Source: Humulus lupulus
Taxonomy: Eukaryota; Streptophyta; Magnoliopsida; Rosales; Cannabaceae
Reading direction: 5' to 3'
DNA: 64,000 bases
NCBI RefSeq assembly: GCF_963169125.1
Contig: NC_084799.1
Location: forward strand, 68,502,143-68,566,142
In this document: piece by piece, positions 32,541 through 42,124 of the stretch
How the letters are laid out: each line of letters starts with the position of its first letter
Position numbering within the stretch: the first letter of the stretch is position 1
Position numbers and translations under genes: made by a program
Notes under the pieces: generated by a model
The model's database searches: none
Told to the model about the DNA's origin: nothing
What the model saw: the letters and a program-made list of their open reading frames with translations, nothing else

Positions 32541-33452
32541 CTAGATACAAATAATGTGCAATGCACGTTTGCTTAGTTTTATTTATAGAATCTATTAATT
32601 ATATTTATTAAATTTGTATTATTGTCATATAAATTTAAAATAAAAAAATAATATTATATATAAAAGAATAACATAAACATATTAAATAAAAATTAAACCA
32701 AAACATTATTGCTTATGATTGTTTTATCTCTTGTATATAAAAAGTGTGTAGATAACGGAAATTATTAGTTTTAACGGTTTTTTAATTTTTTTTTTCGTTA
32801 ACTTTAACGAAATATTCTTATATTTAGCGGTATATTGTAAAATTATAGACAAAATTTACAACTTTAAAATTAAGCAAATGTCCATTGCACATTGCTTCTA
32901 CCTAATATATATATATAATATGATAACTTTTTTAAACATAAATGATATTTTTTTCATAAAAATTAAGATTATGTATTATATATATTATTATGATGATATT
33001 TATAATATTTGCCTTTATATTAATATAGGTATGAAATATCTAGTCTTGTATTAAATATTATTATAATAATATTTGAATTCATATTAATATAATTAGTAGA
33101 AAATTATGATTATATATTATTATCATAATAATATTTAAATTTATATTAATATAAATATTAAATATCTAGTATTGCATTATATATATTATTATAATAATGA
33201 TATTATAACATTTGAGTCAGAAATTAAATTTAAATTTATATTAATATAGTTATTATATATGTGTCTTATATTAAATATTAATAATGATATTTTATAATAT
33301 TTGAATTTATATTAATATAATTAATAAATATCTATTTTTAGTTAGTTTTAAAAATATATTTCGTTAAATATTTAGAATATTCCGTTAAAGTTAATAAAAC
33401 AAACCGTTAAAATCAAGAATTTTTGTTATCTACACATTTTTTATATAGAAGA
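32541..33452 (-). mobile_element. Non-autonomous Helitron, about 0.9 kb
   Basis: Read on the minus strand it begins A|TCTTCTATATAAAAAATG near 33452 and ends with the hairpin GTGCATTGCAC (32556-32566), an 11-base spacer, CTAG (32541-32544) and a following T. That is the Helitron end structure, with insertion between A and T. It carries no coding sequence. A related copy with degraded ends lies at 61207-62230. A small plus-strand relative is nested inside it. Confidence 0.68.
32728..32905 (+). mobile_element. Small Helitron (178 bp) nested in the larger one
   Basis: Plus-strand start TCTCTTGTATATAAAAAG, end GTCCATTGCAC (decayed hairpin) plus 11 bases plus CTAA then T. The related repeat at 61350-61400 has the empty site: its sequence reads from the left flank straight into TATATATATAATATGATA. 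This supports a precise A/T insertion. Confidence 0.65.
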
Positions 33453-34218
33453 TATATTTTTTCTGGAAAAAATAATTACACTTGAAAGAATTAAATAAAG
33501 AGGTACATTTTGTTAATTATGATATAACTAATAACAATTGTTTTTGGAGATTCAATATAATTGTTAATGTTCATATAGTTTTGATGCTGTTTTGATAGTG
33601 ACAATACAATATATCTAATAGTTATGATTTCAATAATTTAGTGTCGATTTTTTCTCATGAGAATTATATAGTTAGATTACTTTATAAAAATATCTTCAAA
33701 GCTAACATCGAGTATGTTAAAAATAATCTCTGTATATCATTAAAATAATATGAAGAAGTTCATAGTGGGAAATGCCAACAACAAACTTCTAAAAAAATTG
33801 TAACGTATATATAAAAACAACAATGGAATCAATAGGAATTTTTTTTAGGTGATTCAGCAAATCAGAATTATCTGCATTCATGAGCCTATTTTATTTCTTG
33901 GAATTTGAAGAATCAAAGAACTTGAATTCACTGAGTTTTTTCTAAAGCCTCAATGAGTATACAAATGAGTAACATCACAGCACACAAATTGTATCATATC
34001 GTTTACATCGATATCTTACGTATTTATGGTGAATAAATTTGACCTACTTTCCCAAACAAAATCAAAATATTTTAGTTGATGATTGAATCTCCTTTTAAAT
34101 ACTTTCATAATAAATTTTAAATTAAATGTCATTTAATTTTGTATGTAGATCCTGTTTGTCCTGTGCGAACAATTTCTGTGCTGATCGAGCCTTGAATCCT
34201 CCCTAGCATACATATAAC
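33453..34218. other. AT-rich intergenic DNA, nothing recognised
   Basis: No open frame of note and no repeat I can name. The composition is slightly less skewed after 34140. Confidence 0.5.
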
Positions 34219-34226
34219 CTAATACT

Positions 34227-34371
34227 GAGGGACGGAGCCAACATGTAAAGTTAAGAGGGGCTAAAGTGCAAAAGAAAAAAAAATTATAGGGGCCAAAATA
34301 GATTTTTTTTTTAAATTAAGAAAAAATTACAAAAAAAATCAATATAATTAAGACAATGTGGCTCCGTCCTG
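34227..34371. mobile_element. hAT-like MITE, 145 bp, TSD CTAATACT
   Basis: Perfect eight-base direct repeats CTAATACT (34219-34226 and 34372-34379) flank inverted ends GAGGGACGGAGCCA and, reversed, CAGGACGGAGCCA. Eight-base duplications and short ends of this kind point to hAT. No coding sequence. Confidence 0.78.
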
Positions 34372-34600
34372 CTAATACTAGATCTTTACCATACTTGTGA
34401 GCATACATGTTGGCTAGGTCCAAATAGAAACCCAAATAAAATTAGAGTAATGATATGTGCACCAAAATATTACACCAAGTGATATGTCATTGTTTTTTAA
34501 AATAGTAAGTCCTGAATAAAATACATTTGATTGGTTAAATGTAATTGTTATCTCAGTTGGTATAAAGTTTTGGTGCATATATTATTACTCATAAAAATAT

Positions 34601-35768
34601 GGGTTTTTGGCGGTGAAAATACCCAATATTTTCCCAGTGTCCTATTTTTGCACCCAATCTTTTTTTTAGCAGTGAAAATATTCAAACCCATTAAAATTGT
34701 CTCTCTGTTACTACCCACACATTAACACTGTAAAATGATACTTACGTGGCATTGACGTGGGCTGACATAAATGAGGTGTCATTGCCACCTCATTCGCACA
34801 TAATTATTTTTAATAAAAAATTATTTAAAATTAAAAAAATAATTAAAATAAAATAAAATAAAATAAAATATATTTTAATCTTAAATAAAAAATAATTTAA
34901 AAATTAAAAATAACTAAAAATTTATAATTTATAATTAAAATCAAATAAAAATTTTCTTTTATCAAATCTAAAATAATACTTTAACTAATAAAAAAAGCGA
35001 ACCCTAAATCACTTTCTTCTTTTCTTATTCTTCCTCTTCTTGCACAATGAGAGGTCTTCTTCTTCTTCTATAGTCAAAGGTTGGAGGGGGAGCTTCGCTG
35101 GGCTAGTTGCGTCGGAGCTCAAGAGGCGAAGGGATGGGTTGCGCAAGGGGCTGGGTTGCGCTGGTTGACTACATCAGAGGTAGGTGTCGAGGCTGGCGAG
35201 GGACTGGGCTGCGCAAGTGGGCTTCTCTAGCTTGACTGTGTCGAAGGTTGGCGTCAAGGTTGGCGTCAGGGTTGGCAAGGGGCTGGGGTGTCGGCGATGG
35301 GTTAGGGTGCCGACGAAAGGTGGATTCAAAGGGGGCAGATCTATGTTTGTTTGGTGATAAAAGCAAAAAAGTGAAAGAAAAAAAATGTAAAAATTAGATT
35401 TGAAGGACTAAATGCTCAAGGTTTTGAATGATATATTAAAATTTTGAGTTGAATACATTGTGATGATTTGGTTTGTCTTTGTTTTGTTTTTTATTTTCAT
35501 ATTTGAAGAAAAAATGAATTGTGTTTGGTTGGTGGGAAAGGGAGGGAAAATAAAAGAGTGGGAAAATTTTAAAGTTGTTTTATAAATTTTTATTTAATTG
35601 ATAAATTATTTCAAAATTTTGTTTTATAATTAAATATATTTTATTTACTTTTAATTATTGAAATGTAATTTTTAATTATTTTTCAAACTTTTAAATGATT
35701 TTTTTATTAAAAATAATATACGGCAATGAGGTGGCAATGACATTAGGTATTTTTACCGCAAAAAATCC
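34601..35768. mobile_element. Mutator-like element (Pack-MULE candidate), 1168 bp, TSD TAAAAATAT
   Basis: Nine-base direct repeats TAAAAATAT at 34592-34600 and 35769-35777, the size typical of Mutator-like elements. The inverted ends read GGGTTTTTGGCGGTGAAAA and, reversed, GGATTTTTTGCGGTAAAAA, and further inside both arms carry TGTCATTGCCACCTCATT. Between AT-rich arms lies a sharply GC-rich segment (about 35040-35345), as expected for a captured host sequence. No transposase is present. Confidence 0.7.
35040..35345. other. GC-rich segment inside the MULE, possible captured gene fragment
   Basis: Its base composition is unlike anything within several kb. It contains repeated words such as GGGCTG, GTTGGCGTC and GCGCAAG. 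No strand gives a recognisable protein; the longest frame is a 65-residue Pro/Arg/His-rich minus-strand frame. It could be part of an exon or promoter region of a host gene, or a GC-rich minisatellite. Confidence 0.45.
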
Positions 35769-35948
35769 TAAAAATATATAAATTCATATTTCTTGCTCAC
35801 AAAATTACTTAATTATCCTTGCTTGCATGCGTGCTAAAAACGTGCACATCATTATCAAAATTCTATCAACACTAACAGCTATATTGAATTTATAAAAATA
35901 ATAATTATAAAGTCCAAAACCACTTTTTCTTTATTTATATAAATATAT

Positions 35949-36748
35949 TGTTACACCCAGATTTTGAGCTATGCAAGTTATGACCTCGAAAGTTGGATTC
36001 GCAAATAAGCGGACTCATAAGGATGGAATCATGCTCCAGGATTGTATGTCGAGCTTACAGGATGTAGGTGACCTCGAGTATGGTGACCTCGAAGTATTCA
36101 TGATCTCGAAAGATAGCTCCGGGAACACATTCATCTCCAGGGATGACCTCGGGTCAGGGGTCCCGAGCTCGATGCACATACGATCTCGATTGGCCATGTG
36201 ACCTCGGAAGATGTCTCCAGCTCGAAGGGTGATGGGAAACCTGAGAGGCTAAAGCCTTAGAGATACGTGATAACCACCTTGAATATCTACAAGTGTTATA
36301 AATATGAGATGTAATCCTCATTTATTATTGTAAATCCCCTAGAATCATGAGATATTATTTGGTCAGTTGTACGTCCCCTGGTCTTTAGGGGACGTTTACT
36401 TTTATATCTGATTATAGGCATTTAAAGCCATTAATTTCATTTATACGAAAAGAGTAACTACCCAAAATATGTGGGATAGTATTCTTCAGCCTTCTCTATA
36501 AATAGAGAGGCCATGCACCATTGTAAAGGACCGAAATTCTGATCCTTGAGAGAAAACTCTGGAGAATTCATTCTTGAAGAATTCCTAGAGATAATCTTGA
36601 GTTTAATAACAAAGACTCGTGGACTAGGCAGATTTAACTGCTGAACCATGTAAAAATCGTGTGTTTGCATTGTTTTATTTTTATTGGCCATTTTCAGTTA
36701 TTGTTTACGTGCTCTTCTTTCACTGTTTGACGAAAAACGGCGTCAATA
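35949..36748 (+). repeat. 5' LTR of element D (800 bp)
   Basis: Starts TGTTACACCC and ends GGCGTCAATA, where the 3' LTR has CAACA. A TATA box TATAAATA lies at 36497-36504. The directly following GTTTGGTGCTTTCATTGAG (36749 on) is the primer site. Confidence 0.95.
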
Positions 36749-36770
36749 GTTTGGTGCTTTCATTGAGAGC
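36749..36770 (+). other. Primer binding site of element D
   Basis: GTTTGGTGCTTTCATTGAG plus AGC, identical to the sites of A and B although the LTRs of the two families are not alike. A tRNA 3' end match would begin at TGG (36752). The tRNA is not identified. Confidence 0.6.
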
Positions 36771-36796
36771 CTTAAGCATTCATCCCTGAGAAAGTC

Positions 36797-37612
36797 ATGG
36801 CCACAAACAATCAGAACACCCCTGATGAAAACTACCCAAGGCGTCCTGGAAAACAACCAATGGAGAACCCGGATGCTGAGGAGAGAAGTGGGTCCTCTGA
36901 TTCCCGGGGACCACCGCCTCCACCAAGGGATGAGGATATGTACTACAATCCTGAGCGTTACGTTCCTATTGTAGAACTGGAAAACCGGCAGTTGAAACAG
37001 CTGTTGGCAGAGGTCAACAAACGGAATGAGGAGTTGGCTAGGATAGCCGCAGAGGCGCAGGTGGCTCAGCCCCTGCCTCCGCGCGAAAACCAAGTCCCTC
37101 CTCCAAGGGACGTGCATGTTCCTCCCCGGAGGCCCCGTGGGCGTCCGCGAAAGGATGCTGCCACAAGAAGGCCTACTCAACCTTCGACGCCAGCAGAGCC
37201 ATCTGCTCCTCCTAGGCCCCAGAGGAGTACCCGAGCTCGGGTCCCGCCTAACCCGCCTGTGGAAGTGCCTGCGGGAACTGAGAATAACCGAACCCCTGCA
37301 GAGGCTCGGACTCAGGTACCTGGGAGCGCACCGAACGCGACTGACCCATCTCGGGCGAATTCTGGACCCTCTAGGCCGCGACAAGGGTGGCAGCCACCAT
37401 CACCTATACGGTTCCCTCCGTCACCCATAAGATATCCTTCGCCACCCCGCAGAAATGCTCAACCTATTCGAGATCAGGATCAAGGGTGTACGGGGGAAAG
37501 ACAAGGAAACAGGGAGACTAACCAAGAGCGGAGAGGCACACCATCTGAGAGAAGTCAGACGTCTCGGTCTCGCACTGCAGAGACGAGGCGACGTGGGAAG
37601 AACCCATCGTGA
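36797..37612 (+). CDS. N-terminal Gag of element D, ends in a premature stop
   Basis: 271 codons from the ATG 27 bases after the primer site. A charged start, a short helix around V-E-L-E-N-R-Q-L-K-Q-L, then Pro/Arg-rich low complexity with R-P-R-G-R-P-R. It ends at a TGA (37610-37612) where C reads a sense codon; the same frame then continues open towards the gag core. It is the first part of the gag-protease polyprotein and is now interrupted. Confidence 0.85.
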   Translation: MATNNQNTPDENYPRRPGKQPMENPDAEERSGSSDSRGPPPPPRDEDMYYNPERYVPIVELENRQLKQLLAEVNKRNEELARIAAEAQVAQPLPPRENQVPPPRDVHVPPRRPRGRPRKDAATRRPTQPSTPAEPSAPPRPQRSTRARVPPNPPVEVPAGTENNRTPAEARTQVPGSAPNATDPSRANSGPSRPRQGWQPPSPIRFPPSPIRYPSPPRRNAQPIRDQDQGCTGERQGNRETNQERRGTPSERSQTSRSRTAETRRRGKNPS

Positions 37613-39035
37613 AATAACCGAGCAACAAGTTTCACAAGTGATGAATCCGGAGAGACCAGGTCCATCAGTAAACACGATCGAGGTCGTAAAAATACTGGGG
37701 ATCGCAAGAATCGTCCCGACCTGCGAAATCATCTGAATCAGAGTCGGGGGAATGGAGATCAAACAAATCCGGATTTGAGGGATCGCTTGAATAGGCGTAG
37801 AGATCCCTCGCGGAGACGCGAGCCTGGAATCACGATCAATGGTAATCAATTCCAGACAGCACCTCTTGCTGACCCAGTCTAAGAAAGAATCGATCAGCTC
37901 GAAAAAGCCTTTAGGCTTTTGAAGAATGAACGAGGATTGGGTCGATATGAGGACTCTGATGAGGAGCTCGAGCCGTTTGCTCCCCATATTTCCAACACTC
38001 AATTTCCTCAAGGGTTCCGGATTCCTCATGTCCCAGCGTTCGAAGGAAAGACCGACCCATGTAGTCACCTGAGTACGTTCAACACTATTATGAGAGCCAG
38101 TAACGTGGGTTACGAGCTCAGGTGCTTGTTGTTTCCAACATCATTGGCAGGACCTGCCAAAAGTTGGTTCGGAAAGTATAAAAGACACTCAATAACTTCG
38201 TGGGAGCAGTTGTGTAGAGACTTTAAGAAGCAGTTCCGAGCTATGATGGGAGTCAGACCAGAAGCATCCACCCTAACTAACGTCCGACAACAGCCGGGCG
38301 AAACACTGAAAAGTTACCTGACAAGATTTAATCTGGAAGTCGCCCGAGCTCGGGACGTGGATGACAGTGGGCACTTAATGGCTATCCGAGCTGGTGTTTT
38401 ACCCGGAAGTGCCCTTTGGGATGACATGCAAGGGAAACCGGTGAGGTCGATAACCGAGTTTAACAGACGGGCGCAGAGATTTGTCAATGTAGAGGAGGCG
38501 AGGTCTACGCTCAAAGCGACCTCGCAGACCAAAACTACAACGATAAACATCAACTCTGCCTCAACCTCGACTGACCCAGCAGCTCCACAGCCTACCTCGG
38601 AGAATCCCTCCAAGAGGAAAAAGAACGAAGGAAATAATCCCGAAGCTGAGGGAGGAAAGAAAAAGAAAGGAGAGAGGTATTTCTCCATATATAAAGTGCA
38701 CACCGAGCTCAACGAGTCTCGGGAAAACATATACCTGGCTAATGAAAACCAGGTCCCCTTCAGGCGTCCGGACCCAATGAGAAATCAAAAATCCAAGAGG
38801 GATTCCAGCAAGTATTGCCGGTTCCACAGAGATACCGGACACACAACTGATGAATGTCGACAACTGAAGGACGAGATCGAAGGGTTGATCTCGAGAGGCT
38901 ACTTCCGGCAGTATGTCAAAAACCAGAACACTGGTCAGACGGCTGCAGGCCAGAGAGTAGCCGCGCCTCCGATGACGCAAAATAATAACTCCCGATCTCG
39001 GGAAGAGGACAGACCCCCCCCCCCCCCCCCCCCCC
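37613..39035 (+). pseudogene. Gag core and zinc knuckle of element D
   Basis: In the same frame as the N-terminal part. A TAA near 37880 follows P-V; beyond it the frame is open. It carries the Retrotrans_gag core (F-A-P-H-I-S, F-E-G-K-T-D-P, G-P-A-K-S-W-F-G-K-Y-K), the motif L-K-S-Y-L-T-R-F-N that is split by the solo LTR in C, and a zinc knuckle C-R-F-H-R-D-T-G-H-T-T-D-E-C. The frame is lost in a run of 22 C at 39014-39035, where C has only five. Confidence 0.87.
39014..39035. repeat. C22 homopolymer
   Basis: Twenty-two consecutive C residues in the D gag frame. The aligned place in element C has five. The expansion, or a miscount in the assembly, breaks the frame between zinc knuckle and protease. 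Confidence 0.9.
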
Positions 39036-39879
39036 GATAGATGGAGAGGACGTAATAACCATCTCGGGAGGGCCTCATCTCGCAGGAGGGGGCAGGAATG
39101 CCCAAAAGAGATATGTTAACGAGCTTAAGACAGGGGACGGGTCTCCTTATGAACCCGAACCTAGGGCCCCTAAAAGCCAGAGGATTGAAACACAACCCAT
39201 AACCTTCACTGAGGAGGATGCCTCTCATGTTCAGTTCCCGCATCATGATCCGCTGGTTATTACTCTTCAGCTCGCCAACAAAAGAGTCCGCCGAGTTCTC
39301 ATAGATAATGGGAGCTCAGTCAACATTCTTTACAAAGAAACCCTCGAGAAAATGGGACTCTCCCTTCGCGACCTGAAGGCATGTGCAACTAATTTGTACG
39401 GCTTTTCAGGAGAAGGAACTGCCTGTATGGGATCCATTGAGCTCCCTGTGACCTTGGGAGACTACCCAGTCTCGGTGACCAAGATAATGGAGTTTGTGGT
39501 AGTAGATTTACCATCTGCCTACAATGCGCTGCTCGGGAGACCCGCCCTGGTCGGGCTGGGGGCAGTTTCATCTGTAAGGCATCTGGCCCTTAAGTTCCCG
39601 ACCCCTAGCGGAATCGGGACATTAAAAGGAGACCAGCTGGCAGGGAGAGAATGCTATAGCATCTCCTTGAGGGGAAAGAAACAAACGAACGCTCAAGCAC
39701 TCGTTATCATACAAAACAAAGACGGAACAGTTTTAGAAATTGACGAGGAGATTGATCCAAGGATTGAAGAGAAAGCTGACCTCGAACCTTTAGAGGAGCT
39801 CGAAGAGGTCCAGCTCGAGGAAGCTAATCCCTCGAAGAAGGTGAAGGTCGGGAAACACCTCCCAGATAAGAAAAAATAG
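39036..39879 (+). CDS. pro: Protease region of element D, ending in TAG
   Basis: Open after the C run with I-D-G-E-D, I-S-G-G-P-H, then an aspartic protease with L-I-D-N-G-S-S-V-N and L-L-G-R-P. The C-terminal 60 residues are acidic (D-E-E-I-D-P-R-I-E-E), then basic. It ends AAA-AAA-TAG, followed in frame by CAA TTA and the RT region. Family 1 has no stop here. An active-site D-N-G replaces the common D-T/S-G, as in family 1. Confidence 0.87.
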
Positions 39880-39885
39880 CAATTA
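39877..39885 (+). promoter_or_regulatory. Candidate stop-codon readthrough site, element D (TAG CAA TTA)
   Basis: TAG at 39877-39879 followed by CAATTA, fitting the UAG CAR YYA readthrough context, with RT open in the same frame beyond it. The same nine bases lie at the same place in C. Upstream is an A-rich run. Readthrough would set the ratio of Gag-protease to Gag-Pol. It is inferred; no expression evidence. Confidence 0.62.
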
Positions 39886-40358
39886 ATTTGCTTTCTGAAG
39901 GAAAACCAGGATGTCTTCGTGTGGTCACACTCAGACATGGTGGGGATAAGTCCAAATGTAGCGAGCCACACACTGAACATAGACAAAAGCTTCCCCCCGA
40001 AGCAACAAAAACGAAGACAGCCGGACGAAGACAGAAAGAAAGCACTAAAGGAGGAAGTTGACAGGTTAAAAGCAAACCATTTCATTAGGGATGCCTTTTA
40101 CCCTGACTGGGTGGACAATCCGGTGTTGGTCCCAAAGCCCAATGGGACGTGGAGAACCTGTATTGACTACTCGGATCTCAACAAAGCTTGCCCAAAAGAC
40201 TGTTTTCCGCTGCCAAGGATTGATCAACTCGTGGATGCCACGGCGGGGCATGGCCTGATGTCATTCATGGATGCCTATTCTGGATATAACCAGATTCCCA
40301 TGCATGCCCCGACCAAGAACATATGAGCTTCATCACAGATAAAGGGCTCCACTGCTAC
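39880..40358 (+). pseudogene. Reverse transcriptase of element D, 5' part
   Basis: Begins Q-L-I-C-F-L-K after the TAG, with W-S-H-S-D-M-V-G-I-S and the RT start V-L-V-P-K-P-N-G-T-W-R-T-C and F-P-L-P-R-I-D-Q. A one-base loss near 40308 shifts the frame (TGA at 40324-40326). At 40363 the gene is cut by element B, just before the block V-M-P-F-G-L-K, which resumes at 52925. Confidence 0.9.
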
Positions 40359-40363
40359 AATGT

Positions 40364-41140
40364 TGTTGACGCGGTTCTTCGGCAACAGGTAATTAAGAGA
40401 AGAAGAGAAAGAGATTAGTACTTAAAAGTAGAACCGCCGCAGATATGAAATCTTTGTGAGAAGAACTAGGTGACCTTAAACACGTTTTTAAGTGGTTCGA
40501 AGGTTAAAATCCTTCTACTCCACTAGTCAATATTATTGATCTTTTCTGGGTAATTGGTTTACAAAATATATAGTTCTTACAAGACTATTTTTTCCAACCT
40601 CTATCAATTCCCAGGGTCTCCATATTTATAGGAGAAGGCACCTGGAAATTGGTAGGGAGGTCATCCCGTGACCTTTCCATTTGTCATATCAAGTCTGTGA
40701 TATTCATGATTAATTCCTAAACCTGACACACAAGTGCGGTCTAATCAGTATGGGAGGAAACAATGGGCCGCACGGCCCAACCCGTCCGTGGGTGTCTGAA
40801 TACGCACGTTCCTGTTGCGTGTCCGAGAAGTCAGGGGGATATCGGACACGTGATGGCAGGATTATGCACGTTTATCTTGCGTGTTGACTTCCCATAGGGT
40901 CAGAGCTTCCTGAGAAGCTCGCTGCCGGAACAATCCATAACCCGAGCTGATCCGTCAGTGGTCGCCGGATGTTGTTCCCAGCTCCTGGAACAACAAGAGG
41001 GAGCAGGAAACTCCATCCCCTCGAGCTAGAAAGGGCCCGTCCTGAAGATAAAGCCTCTGGCCTGTGGGAGCCTCGGGCTAAATCATGTTTAGACCGAGGA
41101 TCGTCCTGCTAAACAGCCCGTGGGAAAGCCAGGGCGTACA
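40364..41140 (-). repeat. 3' LTR of element B (777 bp)
   Basis: Plus-strand ends TGTTGACGC and GGGCGTACA. The minus-strand TATA box TATAAATA is at 40623-40630. Read on the minus strand, a polypurine tract (GCTTGGGGGGCAGA, 41141-41154) directly precedes it, which makes this the 3' LTR. Confidence 0.96.
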
Positions 41141-41154
41141 TCTGCCCCCCAAGC
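41141..41154 (-). other. Polypurine tract of element B
   Basis: Minus-strand GCTTGGGGGGCAGA immediately upstream of the 3' LTR start TGTACG. This is the plus-strand primer site for reverse transcription. Confidence 0.75.
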
Positions 41155-41389
41155 TCCTGCTCGTGGTCCATGACGTCAGATATGGGAGACCACAGTAGGA
41201 GCTTTTAGACTTCTCCCACAACCCTTCGCATTCCATGCTTTTCGCATGCGTCTGATACGTGGAACGCCGTGGGTGGCGACGGTACACTCTACGAGAACCG
41301 CATTAAACGGCCTAGCCTACTGTCCAGCCGTCGTTTCATATTTCGAGTGGAGGGTCTCCCAGGAGCCTTTTACACGTGATCCTCCCTTG

Positions 41390-41397
41390 TATAAAAA
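41390..41397 (+). promoter_or_regulatory. TATA box of the antisense gene in B
   Basis: TATAAAAA on the plus strand about 730 bases upstream of the antisense gene ATG, in a stretch with GC-rich sequence before and a pyrimidine-rich region after. It is followed at 41620 by the donor GTAAGTC and at 42115 by an acceptor-like AG, suggesting a 5'-UTR intron. The equivalent boxes in D and E lie at the same relative place on the other strand. Confidence 0.55.
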
Positions 41398-42124
41398 GGG
41401 GGTGGTCATCCCACGCACGGGCCACCTTACCATTCAGAACCTCTCAAATTTCCTTCTTTTCTCTCTGACCTTTCGAAGAACAAAACCCTCATTTCCATTG
41501 CTCTCATCTTCTCCGTTCACGAAGCTTAAGCGTGCGAGTTCCTTCAAGGCCTTGGAGACTACTGTGCCAACGAAGCTCCTACCAGAGCAGCAACCTCGCT
41601 CACCATCCAACCCTATACTGTAAGTCTTCTGTCCCTGTTTATTTTTGAAAGCATGCCACTGTAGCCTAGGTAAAATTTTTTACTGTAGCCACATGCAGAG
41701 GTTTTCAGGGTCGCGCGGATATGGAGGGTGATGGCCCTTCTTAGATTAGGGCACACTTGCCATGGGACATCGCCTTAGAACATGGGTTCCATGATTCTCT
41801 CTTAGGAACAATTTCTGGGTAGGATCCTTAGGAACTTTGGGTGCCAAAACCGGGTAGCTTAGGGAATACGCCTTAAAAGCGGTTTTGCCACGCCTTGCCT
41901 GTTGAAACTTTCCCCCCAAGGCAATTTTTTTACTCTGAGCCATCTGACACACGAATTCCGAGTAATCTGGGATCTGTTGAGGGCATAGGCGCGTGTTCCT
42001 TGGAACGCGTGGCACCACTCTCCACGGGCTGGGCTTACCCCAGCTCGTGTACTTAATACTTACTTCACTCTCCTGCTTGGGTCGCCTTTTCTAAAGTGTT
42101 TTCTTTTGTTCGATAGGTGACCAG

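Noticed and set aside
35169..35366. Short Pro/Arg/His-rich protein in the MULE cargo
   Set aside because: 65 residues of low complexity on GC-rich DNA; no homology recognised, so it is described only as possible captured sequence.
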